From assembly GCA_000708835.1 (NCBI GenBank), contig DF237138.1:91868-155867 (forward strand): a DNA stretch of 64,000 nucleotides. The letters run 5' to 3'. Below, one piece after another: positions 1 to 16,346 of this stretch. How positions within the stretch are numbered: position 1 is the stretch's first letter; each line of letters opens with the position of its first letter. The notes beneath the pieces are model-generated. The model saw nothing but the letters and a program-made list of their open reading frames with translations, made no database searches and was not told the DNA's origin. The stretch is from Klebsormidium nitens. Its lineage: Eukaryota; Streptophyta; Klebsormidiophyceae; Klebsormidiales; Klebsormidiaceae. The position numbers and the translations under genes were made by a program.

Positions 1-5
1 CTCAC

Positions 6-90
6 AATCAGCAAAGACCCTGGGCTCGATGCCCTGTTCGAGATGATCGAAACCCATCTTGATGTAGGCGTCTTCATCTGCTTCTTTAGC
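6..90 (-). other. Possible exon of an unassigned minus-strand gene
   Basis: The minus strand reads openly from an AG at 91-92 to a GTGAG donor formed by positions 1-5, encoding about 28 residues that contain AYIKMGFDHLEQGIEPRVF. I do not recognise a family. It ends at the window edge and has no other support. The plus strand is also open here but does not match the residues expected just before the helicase Q motif. Low confidence; it may be chance. Confidence 0.15.
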
Positions 91-224
91 CTTGTCAGAC
101 AGACAAGGCTAGTTCTTGACTTTCATTTGACCGCTATTTCTCATTCCGACACAAGATATAATTTACCTGGCACTTTTGTGATTCAGCTCTGAGTATAACT
201 GGTCACATCGGTTCTCTTTTGCAG

Positions 225-5388
<5,164 letters not shown>

Positions 5389-7383
5389 ATTCAGCAGTGC
5401 GTGTACAAAGGACGCAGTTATAGTGTCGCAGTTTCGTTGGGCTCGTGCGGTTAACGCTGAGAAGCTGGGTCAGCTTTGTGCAGCGGTCATCAAATTCTTG
5501 AGCCTGGGGCGAAAGGAGTTGTGCAAAAGCGGTATATTGGCTCAGCACTACCTAAAATCCATGTCTACCATACACTATTTTTACCTCAGGCTGCCCGCAA
5601 GTCAAACAACAAGGGTGCATTCATTTGTCGGGTCGTCTATTCACCGAAGGTACTTAAGTTTTGATCAATATTGACAAGCCATGGTATGTCCCCTCATTAT
5701 TGCGCGATAGCTCTGGTTACAACTGACATCTAAGCCTAGCTATGAGCGGTGAACCTGCTGTGCCAGGCGGCTCAGCTGGTCTTTGTGGAGATCAGTCCGC
5801 AAAACCTATGCTTGAGGAGGGAGTCAGGCCGAAATTGAATGTAGTTGCGCTTCTGAAGTTGATGCAAGCTATGTGCCGTCGAAGACAATTGTCTACGCTG
5901 CTGGATTTTGCAATCGAAGCGTGAGGCGAAAGCATGATTCAACTGGGCACTCAAAAGCACTAGCTAAGTTAAAGCATCACGTAGGCCACGATTGCAAGGG
6001 GACGACGTGTCAAACCAAGCGCCTGGCGCTAGGGTGAGTCTGCATGCATGCGCGCTGCTGCCATGATGGTCTTGTTATAGATGCTCACTGCCTCAGTTCC
6101 CTGCCGGGCCCGGTCAATGTACCAGGGCCGCAAAAATGGCAGGTTAGCTTTGCCGGGGCATGGCTTCTAGATCATGTTAAGTTGAATAGTTGGCGAATCT
6201 GGTATATTGCTTTGGACTTGGAATAATTCGTGCCCAATGGTGACAAATCTGAGTTCAAGGCCATTGATCTTATGCATCGATCAAGGTATGCATGCTTGAA
6301 ATCGTTTGCGAGCCATTATCTGCAATTAATTGTAGCTAGCCTCCAGGCAGATTTTAGAATTCCTAACGCGCTCCAAGGCATCATGGGCATAATCATGGAA
6401 AATTATAGATCTGCTTTGTCTTTATGTCCGTCTGCTTGATTGTCTAGCTCTTAAAGGCTAAGCGCGATCGAGGCGCAGTCGCTTTGACCAACTTGGCAAT
6501 GTTGGAAGGGGGTTCTAAGTTTATCATAAGCTCATATCTCGCACTGTAGCAAGCGCTCTTGCCGGTGTCACTTCAATGCACAGCCACCTTATTCTGGAAT
6601 GTCTAGCCGCCATTTTAAGAGGGCGTCAGATTTCAAAGCGCACTAGTGGCATCTGAGTCCCGAGGGAAATTCTCGGACGGACTAGACTGCATGTTGAAAT
6701 TTGGCCCGAGCGACCAAAATGCACCATTTTCCGGTATATGGTCGCCGAGGCGTGACGAGTCCCAAGACGCCCTCTTTAAGCGTGTCGGCATGCTTGGACG
6801 ACAAACCAAACAGCAGGCCCTGTTACAACGCAACCCGTATGTCAACTGCCGTTTGCCCGCTGGCTAACCCACAACACCTCCGAAAACGAGGCCCGCAATG
6901 GCGGGTACAATCAAAGCAGTCCAACGAAGCGTGGCCCCTTTTCCGCTTCCACCCGTCTGATCCGCTACGCTGCCCTCGTCGCCAGTCGACGACACCGGAG
7001 GTTGCGTCGTTCCGATGATGCCTAGCAAACGAAAGAATAACTGTTGAGAATACAGAAAAGTGCAGCGAAAGATCGACTCTGTCGAACCACAATCATCTAA
7101 ACAGTCTCAGAAGTGGGCTCAATTTTATCATAAAGTAGCTAGATTCACGTTGACTCGAGCTACTCTCCAAACAGTCGGGGTCTTTAGGTGATACCGGATG
7201 TGTAGCGTGCTAATATCTGATGAAAGATTCGATCTGGCTATGCTTTTGGTCTCCCGTCTTCATGTAAATCTAGGAGCTGATTCTTTTCAGGAGCGTTTTG
7301 CCCTTGGTTGGGCAGAGTCACTGGAAATAGCAAAGCAAAACACCGTTCACTCGAATCACAATTATCTGTTTTAATCGGACCAA
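5389..7383. other. Intergenic region between convergent genes
   Basis: About 2 kb between the helicase stop (+) and the GH17 stop (-). It should hold the two 3' UTRs and terminators. Only short, unrelated open frames occur; I see no conserved protein, RNA gene or repeat. Confidence 0.6.
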
Positions 7384-10300
7384 TCAAAGAGAAACACGTG
7401 GCGCGCCCACACCTCCGCTCGGTGTCGCGCTCGCGATGGAGCTGCCGTCCAACCCGAGCCGGAACGCGCACGTGCCGGTTGAGGGATCCCTCTGAGTAAC
7501 TGTTGCTACGCCGTCGAAGTTACACGTGTTGTCCCCCTGTTGGTGGTGCTGGTAATACGTGTTGAAGGCGTATGAAGCGTGGAGCAACGTGCTGTTGTTC
7601 TGCACGAACACGGGACCCGAACACAAGCGTAAGGAAGAAGAAAATAGATTCTGAAGAGCCCGATCCCGAATCGGCTGAGGGCGGGTCAGCATCGCAATCG
7701 CCCCAGGAGCCGGGGGATGAAGATAATCTCGTTAGTACTCGGCCGTTAAGGCTGGGGTAAAGCCCAATGCCGTTGTTTTGCTCTGGTCGACATCGCAAAG
7801 ATCTCATTGATTTCTTCTGCGTGGGGCCTTCAGCGGTGGTCGAACCGACCCTTATGCCCTTTCGGCAGAGAGCCTATGGGTCTTTTGAAAAACGCTAACA
7901 TTTAAGTACAACTCCTTCTCGCGTCACTGGAAGGCCCGAGGCGCTCAAAGTACCACAGAAGTTTTCGACCTCTTTTCCAATTCTGGTTCTAACTTAATTA
8001 ATGATATGCTGATAAATTATTTGCAGCTTACTCCGTAGCACGAGCCGCCCGGTTGCAGCGGCGTGCAGTCCGCGCCGCCCTCGTAGCACGCGTACTGGAT
8101 CGCCGCTAGCAAGTCCTTGACGAGGACTCCCGTCCTGGCGACGCACCACTGGAAGACAACGGTGACGAAATGTCGGTCTCGATTCTGCCGTGTTTACCAA
8201 TTTCACCAAGCGAGTTTGCTCACTATCGGACTTGAACCGATAACCTAGAAGGAACGGATTTTCAGTCTGTCGTGTTTACCAATTTCACCAAGAGAAGAAA
8301 CAGAACCCCAAAGCAATCTCGTGGGTATTGACGCCGAGAGGGTCCATTTGGAAGTCAGAGTCCTGAGCGTTACGGGCAGCTTTAGTGGCAGTAATGCTTC
8401 TCGTGTACGGAATTCAGAGTCTGATTCTTCGAGTGATAGTGGCGCCGGCGGTTAATTCCTGTGAATCATTGTATTACAGTGGGCTTTGAGAAATGAAGGT
8501 CGTGCAGGATTCAACTGGTCGTGAGACGCTCGTACAAGTGCGCCGTACCTGGGTTGGCAGCAGTTTAGGGCTGGCGCTGACTAACGTCCCGGAAGAAGCG
8601 CCAGTCAGATCCAAAGCGTACTTGGCAACTCCCTGCAGAAACAATCGTCCGCCTTTTCAGACTCCTGTTACTCGCACCAAGAATGCTTCCAGGGATTCCG
8701 AAGAAATACCCACAAAAACTCCGAATTTGAGCAGATTCAGTGCTTTTAAAACGGGGAATGAGCCAAAGGTTGAGGTGCACGAAGAGGCAGAAGGTTCTGA
8801 GATCACGCCGAATCAGGTGGATCTGAGCGGATTTCCGGTCATGGCACATACCAGCGGAACTTCTGACATGCCGGAAACTGATCGAGCGGAACTCGAAGCT
8901 GCTTAAGTTGAAGGTGCCTTTCGTTCAACTGGTCCCCATAGGTACCTCTTTTGGCATTTATTGGTGTATTATTTGCCCAGGTCTCAGCCCAACCTTCACC
9001 GGTTCCTTCAACCAGGCACTCGTCGCCCTTACCGTCTCGGTAAAAAGCCCCCAGTGCCGCTCGAAAAAGATACCCGAGGACACGTCCTTCTGGTCTTCGT
9101 CGAGAAGCTCGAAGAAATACGTGGTGACCTGCAGGCGGAGCGGACATGTCCGACTCTGATTCAGATTCAATCGCTGCCGTCTATCTTTTGCCGTCAAAAG
9201 GATGGACGTTCCAGATTCGTTGTTACTCAAGGGTTTTGCACTGTTGGCCGGGACCCTTTGCGGAACCATACCCGAATGCGGTTAAGCTGGCCACGACTAA
9301 AGCATGCAAACACGCACAGGGGTAAAGTACCGTCAATCAAGGCGGGTTTATTCTCCGGTTAAATGCCCTTCTGCCAAACGAAGCTGGTTAAGAACTGGTT
9401 AGTGGCCCTTAAACCAGCTTTGATTGAGAGCGAAATCTTTCTCTGACGGTTGTCTGCATGTTTCTCTCGTGAAGATCGGAACGGCTGCGACACGCTTGAC
9501 TCTTTAGCCTTCGTAACATATCATATCAGAAAAGAATAAAGGTATAAGATTCAAAAGAGCAAAAAGATAGAGTCCAAGTGACCATCCGGGGAAGTCCTAG
9601 TGACGAACCCATCCTTCTTGTACTTTTAGTCTTTCTGCTTACTTCTTTTGGCAACCTTTCCGGGGATTTTTGGGCACGTGCTTATGCACTTCGCCTACCT
9701 GTTTTCCCGGTCGGAGGGGAGTCCCCGGGCTGTTGATAAGGTGCTGAACTAGCGCTTGATTGAACTCCCGGGCGAGGGCGGGGGTTGCAGTTGGAGCGCC
9801 GTCGGTGGGCCAGCCTGCGGGTGGTGATTGATTCTAGGGTTTGAGGGTTTAATGGTAAGGATTTCAGGGTTAAGGTTTCAGGGGTTTAGGGTTTTAGTGC
9901 TGCACCAGCTTCTGGTTGAACTCCCGGGCGAGGGCTTGGGGTCGCGGTCGGAGTGCCGTCGGTGGGCCAGGCTGCGAAGATACCTCTTCAGTTTTAGAAA
10001 CAGTGAGCTTTGAAGAACATTGTAAGCTCCTGACGCCAAACTAAGAAAGTGGCTCTTGCGGACTCACCTGCTCGGCAATCTTACCTGTCCTAAACCCCAG
10101 GTTAACCCACCCGACTCAGGCTAGTAAGCTTACAATCCCCACGTTCGCTTACTGCTTTTCAAGTCGCAGCTGCATCTCGTGGGTATTGAAAGGAGGAGGT
10201 TTCGTAACATGACGGGTTTGAAATGAGTACATCGGTCCATTGATTCAGTGTAGCATTTTACGTACTCTGCAATTGTCAATAACCACATGATTGATCCACA

Positions 10301-13300
10301 TTGACGCGCGCTGAATTCGTCCGCAGAGCTTAAAATTTTTGCACGCTAGCATCACAAAAGTTTTGGATCAAAGGTCTCGGGATACAGGAGAATAGCGGAT
10401 ACACTTTACCACCTGACCAAATTCTGACCTTGAATGCATCGGAAATATAAAAAGGGGGTCGATCCAATCATTACCTGCCTCCCCAACATTTACTTCCAGG
10501 TTTGGATATCCCGCAGCTTTTATGGCCGAGACGAAGGCGTCAACGCCCATGTCAAAGGCGTTCGTGTAGCGCAGCCCCGTTCCGCTGTCCACGTAGCTGC
10601 CGTTCTCGCGGAACAAGATCAGCTCCAGCGGAATGTCCGTGCCCTGGCCGGATTCGAGAAGGTGGCGTCAGTCGATATGAAACTCATATTTTGCGCATGA
10701 GGAAAGAAATACAGAAGCCGAATGAGGAGAAATGTTATTGGGCAAGCACAGCAGGTTCCGCTAGACGGAAACGGAATCGCTTCGAAGCGGAGCGGTCTGA
10801 AGTTCGTTTCTGAGATCTGGCAACCAGCTGCGGTCGACCGGGACTCGTTTCCCCGATGTATTTGAAGTTGCTGAGTCAAAATAAACGGCCACGTTCTTCG
10901 TGATCCCAAAGTGAATCTCTTGAAAACAGGCAATGTGGAAGTACTTTCACTTTTCCTCTGCGTTTCAGATGACGTCACGCTGACGTACCAGTCCGTCGCT
11001 CCCCATGTGAAGGTAAGGGTAGACGTTGGCGGTGAAGAAAGAGCCCGACTTGTCCAGCAACGCCAGGATCTTCTGCAGTTCCGCTTGGACGCCCGGGCGG
11101 AACGCACCTACAAGAACGGAAGCGGAAAGGGTCGCTTGGATATCACGAAGATGCAATAGGGTTGGGACGTAGAGCATGCAGAAGCAATTTCAGTAAGCGG
11201 GGAACGGAGAAGGAAACAATAGAGAAACATGAAATTTAGGAAAGCGTGTAGGAACATGTATACAGCGGGAAAGGTCGGGAATATTCACGAACCAAAAGGT
11301 GGAAAGAGTCTCGTCATCTGAGTTCGTAAAGATGGTGGGTTCTGAGGGAACGCTTCAATCTGACAACCACCTTTTTGACATAAGGAAAATGGCTTCAAAG
11401 GATAACCAATCAAAATCTTAAATGCAAACCATTGATCGAGATACCCGCTTCTCCAGAATTCGGATCCATAGTACAGAATCGGTAAGTCGGAAACATTTCA
11501 AGATTGGGTCAAACACAAGGAGATTGAATCTTGTCGGATTCGTCTTTGCTTACCGTCGGACGGGGCCTGAAATGAAAGGTCCGTAAAACTCGTGGGCTCC
11601 AAAGGAAGTGTCAGCTTTGTTATCTCCACAACGAAAATCAAGATAAGCGACGGAGAATCGTCATACTGAACCTCAGAGAAATAGGAACAGCAGCCCATTT
11701 GGTGTTTGAATCGCTTACCGTCGGAAGGAGGTTGAAATGATAGGTCGGTAAGGATCGTGGGCTCCAATGGAATTGTCAGCTTGATCGTCCCGTCGAGGCC
11801 CGCAGCCTGAAGCGCCATAAGCAGGTTGTTCATGGCGGGGTATACGAGCCCCACGTATTTGGTGCCGTATAAGTATGGGTTCAGCGCCTCGTTCCCGACG
11901 GCTATGCACCTGAGGAAGGCGGATAAAGAATGCGCTTATGAAAGGGCAAATGCAGGGATGTAGCGGCCGGGGCATGAGGATTAGTCTCTGGTGACTTCTC
12001 GCAGGGGCAGATGTCTTTCCCATTGCCAGACTCTCGACATCCATAAATAGCGCCCGTTCGTTGTGTGGACATTTTCCTGAGGATCCGATCAGAGCGCTTA
12101 AGGAGGTTAGCAGAGAAGAAGAAGCTACTAAATCAAAGGCTTCTGGTCTTGCAAGGCCGACCGGTACCGAGAGCATTTGAATCACAAAACGACGAGCGAA
12201 GAACCGACCCCTGCAGGTACGGCTTCACGATAGATGGAATATCGTTTCGGAACCTTTTCGTCTCCAATTTCTTTCAGAAAGTCTACCCGCTTTATTAAAC
12301 TCATTCACTCCCTGTATGGATTTTTCGATCGTACCCGTTTGTCTCTTGATGCTTAAAAGACCCCGAAACTCACGTGCTGTTGTTTTCATAGGACAAGGTA
12401 CGGCTTTCCATCACAATTACTTATGTGTTACTGTTGAACATTGCCTTTTCACGAAGGATCCCACCTTAGCTACACTCATGTTCGGAAGCATCCTTTCGCA
12501 GTTTGAGGGACCTCAAGATTGAGCAAAAGACTCACGTGATGTTTGCTCCCGCGAGAAACCCCACCCCCAGGTGCGGCTTCACGTTAGCCGCAAGCCAGCT
12601 GCTTGCATAGCTCACATTCGCGGCAAGGTTTGGAAGCTCGCCGTTTGGCGCGGCCACCATGACTTCGATGCCGGTCCCCGCTAGAGCGGACAGCACCCCG
12701 GAGTTGGTGTCAAAGAGCTTGACCTGGATATAGACGGACGAGATTGGCACTCTCGAAAACAGGAAGAGAACGCAATGAAGTGTGCGAAGATGTACAATCC
12801 ACCTACATCATCTACTGTAGAAGACAACACCGGGACCATTCCGACGGGTTTACTCTTTTTGCAGACAAAGCGAACCAACTTTGAACTGGTAGTCTTCTCG
12901 GAGCTAATTCAGTGGCTCTTGAACCTTGAAAATATGCAACCCAAGAGCATGGAGATTTTGAGTCGGGTCATGCCCAGCAGTTTGGCGTTCGCTTATATCG
13001 TTTGTTCCCAGTATTTAGAATGGACAGAAGATTCCACAGGTATAATGATGGTCGCTGGAAGTGAGCTCATCGTACCCAAGTGACCAGAGTATGAAGTAGT
13101 TGTTCGCAATGTTTGAAGAGCCTTGCAACAAACCAAGCAGAAATTGCGAAACGCTACTCTAAGTATGTCAGTTGCCTGCGGATCACGGCAACTTGGAACG
13201 AAAGAGTATCTTGTAGCCGGAGGGGTTTACAGGCCGTGCCTAATAAGACTGGTGATTGCCACTACATGCATCAACAGGTGAGTATAACAGATACACCAGT

Positions 13301-13530
13301 GAGTTTGTAGCAACAAATTCGCTCCATGAACTAGACCGGCAAGAGAGCCTTCTCCTACTTACCTTGCTGAAGCCATTCTTCTGCATCAAGTCGACTACCA
13401 CAGAATAGGCGAGGGGCGTTGAGGAGAGCAATGACCCGTAGTTGACACCAATCAGACTGCGGGGGCTGGCGGCCGCTGCCACACTCCCCGACAGTGTCAA
13501 TGACAAAAGCAGAGCGAGCGAACGCAGCAT
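7384..13530 (-). CDS. Glucan endo-1,3-beta-glucosidase, GH17 with C-terminal X8 (CBM43) domain
   Basis: Nine exons (in transcription order 13530-13363, 12723-12536, 11909-11719, 11107-10989, 10643-10475, 9814-9699, 9128-9033, 8148-8032, 7599-7384) join in perfect phase to 459 residues. The chosen ATG at 13530 gives an ideal signal peptide (MLRSLALLLSLTLSGSVAAA) followed by the GH17 start GVNYG; an upstream in-frame ATG would spoil it. VKLFDTNSGVLSAL, the acid/base site AVGNEA and the nucleophile site VGEAGWPT are intact, the last split between exons 5 and 6. TYFFELLDEDQ and ERHWGLF close the barrel. WCVARTG then begins an X8 module with six Cys (WC, YAC, ADC, GSC, NTC, GTC), with almost no linker. 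No C-terminal hydrophobic tail is visible, so GPI anchoring is unsupported. The family hydrolyses callose in walls. Several introns carry decayed copies of exon edges. Confidence 0.95.
8184..8297 (-). pseudogene. tRNA-Leu-like sequence, probable pseudogene, with partly duplicated 5' half
   Basis: On the minus strand 8297-8217 reads as a class II tRNA. It has a D arm containing GGTGAAATTGGTAAACACG, an anticodon stem-loop with loop CTGAAAA, a short variable stem CCT-TCT-AGG, and a perfect T arm (ATCGG, TTCAAGT, CCGAT). The body resembles plastid or cyanobacterial tRNA-Leu, but the anticodon would be GAA (Phe) where Leu needs TAA or CAA, and the acceptor stem has two mismatches. Exactly 80 bp further on, at 8184-8217, the 5' half is repeated. 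It lies inside a GH17 intron. Probably an organelle-derived tRNA remnant rather than a working gene. Confidence 0.5.
9741..9977 (-). repeat. GH17 exon 6 edge (9741-9820) and its decayed upstream copy (9897-9977)
   Basis: The exon encoding WPTDGAPTATPALAREFNQ (working copy within 9699-9814) is repeated 157 bp upstream in the preceding intron, with a polypyrimidine-AG acceptor still present. The copy reaches a stop codon just after the equivalent of EFNQKLVQH. About 80 bp are clearly alignable. Confidence 0.85.
9827..9897. repeat. Degenerate telomere-like repeats
   Basis: Between the working exon 6 of the GH17 gene and its copy lies a run of imperfect GGGTTTA/GGGTTTT units (for example GGGTTTAGGGTTTT), resembling the plant telomere repeat TTTAGGG. 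It is short and degenerate and lies within an intron. Confidence 0.5.
11309..11365 (-). repeat. Decayed copy 2 of GH17 exon 3 end
   Basis: A poorly preserved third copy of the exon 3 end: the segment matching IPLEPTILT survives as a nucleotide match with mismatches. It lies about 260 bp below copy 1, within the downstream intron. Confidence 0.5.
11546..11622 (-). repeat. Decayed copy 1 of GH17 exon 3 end
   Basis: It encodes KLTLPLEPTSFTDLSFQAP followed by SDGK and a GTAAG donor, against KLTIPLEPTILTDLSFQPP in the working exon (11719-11909). It lies 163 bp downstream of the original in transcription order, inside the following intron, and keeps a usable donor. Confidence 0.85.
12186..12235 (-). 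repeat. Decayed copy 2 of GH17 exon 2 end
   Basis: Plus-strand AGGTACGGCTTCACGATAG matches the working exon's AGGTGCGGCTTCACGTTAG (17 of 19). It lies 354 bp from the original and 181 bp from copy 1, in the downstream intron. Confidence 0.5.
12366..12411 (-). repeat. Decayed copy 1 of GH17 exon 2 end
   Basis: The donor context (plus strand ACTCACGTG) and the following exon-end bases of 12529-12580 reappear here with several gaps, 173 bp downstream in transcription order. Confidence 0.5.
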
Positions 13531-13830
13531 TGTGAGTGGCCCCCAGGCAATGCTGTGATGCCTTGCTGGTCCTGCCATCACTCCCCTTCAAAAAGCTTCA
13601 GTATGGTGCTAACATACGTCTGACTGAACACCGCGCAAGGCCTGAAAGTATCTGTCAAGTTGACTCACTTCAAGCCTATGCGCCTGATACCACCATGGCT
13701 TTTCTGATCCAATGCAGAAGAGCATGGTGAACAAACACCTCAGATATCAGAGACGCAGCAGTCTCCACCAGCGGCAATCTCTACATCATATTCTGCATGA
13801 TGTCATGCATCGTGAAAGCAGCACTGATTT

Positions 13831-14253
13831 GGCAGAGGGGGGACAAGGAGAATGATTATTTTAGCGACCCTGAGCCCGGGGACTGTTGGAAGGTGCCTAT
13901 AGTGACCTGGGGTGGACTTTTCCCGGGAGATATGAACGTCTTGTGTCAAAGAGTACAAGAGGATGGTACGATGATATATGTAACACAGGCAAGATGCATT
14001 GACCCAGTAGGTCCTCTCCGACTTTGAGATAACTTGTGCCAGCAAGACAAACCCGAATCCTGACCCAGAACGATGAGGCCCATGAGGAGGTACACACCGT
14101 TCGATAATTAGCATTTATGCATCGATGGTTGAATATCTGCCATTTGTACATGTGGAGATGTGATCAAGATGCATACGTCAGATAAGGCACCTTCCAACAG
14201 CCCCCGGGCTCAGGGTCCTGAAAAGAACCATTCTCCTTGTCCGCCCTCTGGCA
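13831..14253. repeat. Inverted repeat, two about 69-bp arms
   Basis: Arm 13831-13899 (GGCAGAGGGGGGACAAGGAG onward) is the imperfect reverse complement of 14185-14253 (AGGCACCTTCCAACAG onward), with about ten mismatches. The arms are separated by about 285 bp. Weak similarity continues past the outer ends. A transcript across it could fold into a long hairpin. Confidence 0.75.
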
Positions 14254-14613
14254 GCATTCTCGCTAGTCAGCATAAACCCTCTCAGCCCAGTCAGCACATT
14301 CTGCCGCCATCTGCAGTCTCGCGGCTCGAAGTTTTTGCGCCAGCGGTGCAACTGAAGGCCGTCGGATGATTTCAATCACATAGATTGACGGTTCGATGGG
14401 GCTGATTGCAAAACGTGCGTGCAGTTGCTTTCAATCGGTCCCCGGCGAAAGGTTTGGTGTCAAAGTAACTTCGAAATTGGCGTGTCACGTGGCCGTCGAT
14501 AACTAATGGATGGCTACGATAGCATCTAAGTTAGGCATCTCGTCAAATCTCCGAGAAGAGTGACTAGGAGGAAGCAATAAAAGCCATGCAACGCTTTGTT
14601 GGACACTCTTGTA

Positions 14614-14801
14614 CTCCGATAACTCTCGTGTGACCTAAGAGCCGTGTGACCTAAGATAGGCACCCGGGGGACAGGTGGGGTTGGTATGGTGGTTAGGGTG
14701 GGTTGGGGTGCGGAGCGGGTGTTTATCTGGGTTAGGTTTTTAGTTTGAAGTGCCCGGTTGACTCGTATTTAAGGTCACACGCACACGAGAGTTATCGGTA
14801 T
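14614..14801. mobile_element. MITE-like hairpin element, copy 1
   Basis: 188 bp bounded by the arms CCGATAACTCTCGTGTG and its exact reverse complement, and flanked by the 10-bp direct repeat CACTCTTGTA at 14604-14613 and 14802-14811. The left arm has two copies of CGTGTGACCTAAG. The G-rich core contains GGCACCCGGG near the left and GCCCGG near the right. Terminal inverted repeats plus a 10-bp target duplication and no coding capacity fit a Mutator-type MITE. It matches the element at 32217-32414. Confidence 0.75.
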
Positions 14802-16346
14802 CACTCTTGTATGTTGTGCTGATATCGACATTCCAATTCAGCAAGTCATCTCTAAGTTCAAAAGTCAACGCCGCAGCCACCAAGACTATTCATGGGGGAC
14901 TCTTTACACTCTTTCAGGGTTCTGACTTTGTCAGAGATATCCTAGATCCTCTATTGATTCTACTGCCCAAGACTTTTCCCGTAGCAAAGAAGATTCTCAT
15001 GGTCACATTCCGCAAGCAGGTTCGTCAATCACGGGCAGGCTTTGAAGTAAACTACATCACTACAGGGCTGAAACATTGATTGTTGCGTGCTGAACAATGA
15101 GTTGCCAGAAGAGGATGATCGCTGCAGCAATATTGATCGACAGGGGCCAACAATAAGGTGAAAAACGGCTGAATCTTCGTCCAAGTGCAGAGCAAAGGGT
15201 TTGCAGCACGCAATGCTGGGGGACTAAGGGCCTTCTTAGCCCTAATTGGTCATTTTGGGGCACCATGCGTAGGATTGCATGGCCATGAGGGGATATAAGG
15301 TTTCCAGGTACAGGTGGAGAGCCACAGCATTTTGCATTGCTGGCGCGTACTAAGGGAACCCTTGACTCACAACAGGCAAGGGCTCGATCCTGTAGCACGT
15401 TGCAGACAGCTTTCCTTACATTCCCATCCTTGGTTCTGTGATGCAATGCTGTGCTAGCATCTCTGAACAAGACGAGGTTTCTGCTGGCATGTTGGAATGT
15501 GGTTATGTAAGCAGCCCTTTGTTGCCACTAAGAAAAGTTAAGAAACATCCACCGCTGGAGGAAGGTGTAGACCAGAAGCCTCTACGCCTGTCTTTGGAAC
15601 GTTGAGCATCCAGGATCTGCTGTTGGTGGCTCAAAAGGGGTGTGTCAGATGTCTGCGATCCTGGTCAGGCATTTGACTGTGCCACTGCGCAAGGCCAGCA
15701 AGACCACCGCTGAGCCTGCTAAGTATTGATCCCGAGCACACTTGTGTAAGCCTGGACACATGACGCGCTGAGAAGCAATGCGCCATGCAGACATAAACTC
15801 ACAGAAGATTACAAACAGAAGGCATCCCTTGAATTGTGGGCTCAGCAAATGCCAGCGCATCAACCATAGCAAACTTGGGAACATCCTGGAGCTTGGAACT
15901 GGACAATCTGCTGGTCAAGTTTTTCAGAGGAAGCAGATTGACGCAGCAGAGAGAGAGAGACCGTGACCATTAAGTACGTAGATCAGCGCTGAGTCACCTG
16001 CAACAACAAGTCGCGAGGACTGTCAAATGGAAAGCTCTTGAGGAAGATCTTTGTGCATCCTGCCAGTGCTCGAGTCAGCTCTGTAAAGGCGGCATGCATT
16101 GGGGCAGTTCTAAAATGTAAAAAGAGTGGCCCTCGTTGGGCCATAAACAAAATCGCCAGGACTTTCTCCAGCAGACGTGATACTTTGAAGCTATTTTTCC
16201 ATCGTTTCTGTGGCACCCTTTCTCACTACGAGGGCTCAGCATCCAGGTTCAGCAATACAGCACCCAATCACTTCCAACCTCGTACATTAATTGACTGCTG
16301 GTTGAACCTCTGTGCCAATGTTGCAGGTAGCCTGACACGTGTCACC

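Larger units (their letters stand above)
13531..16346. other. Intergenic region between divergent GH17 and kinesin genes
   Basis: About 2.8 kb that should include both promoters and 5' UTRs. It holds an inverted repeat (13831-14253) and a hairpin transposon-like element (14614-14801), listed separately. The remaining open frames are short and unrecognised; I see no further gene. Confidence 0.6.

Noticed and set aside
8184-8297. Permuted tRNA gene (3' half before 5' half)
   Set aside because: The downstream 5'-half copy does pair better with the acceptor strand, but a full linear tRNA-like unit is also present and no anticodon arm follows the second copy; partial tandem duplication is simpler.
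8493-8906. 137-codon plus-strand open frame inside a GH17 intron
   Set aside because: Low-complexity acidic sequence with no domain, antisense to the host gene and without supporting splice or homology evidence; likely chance.
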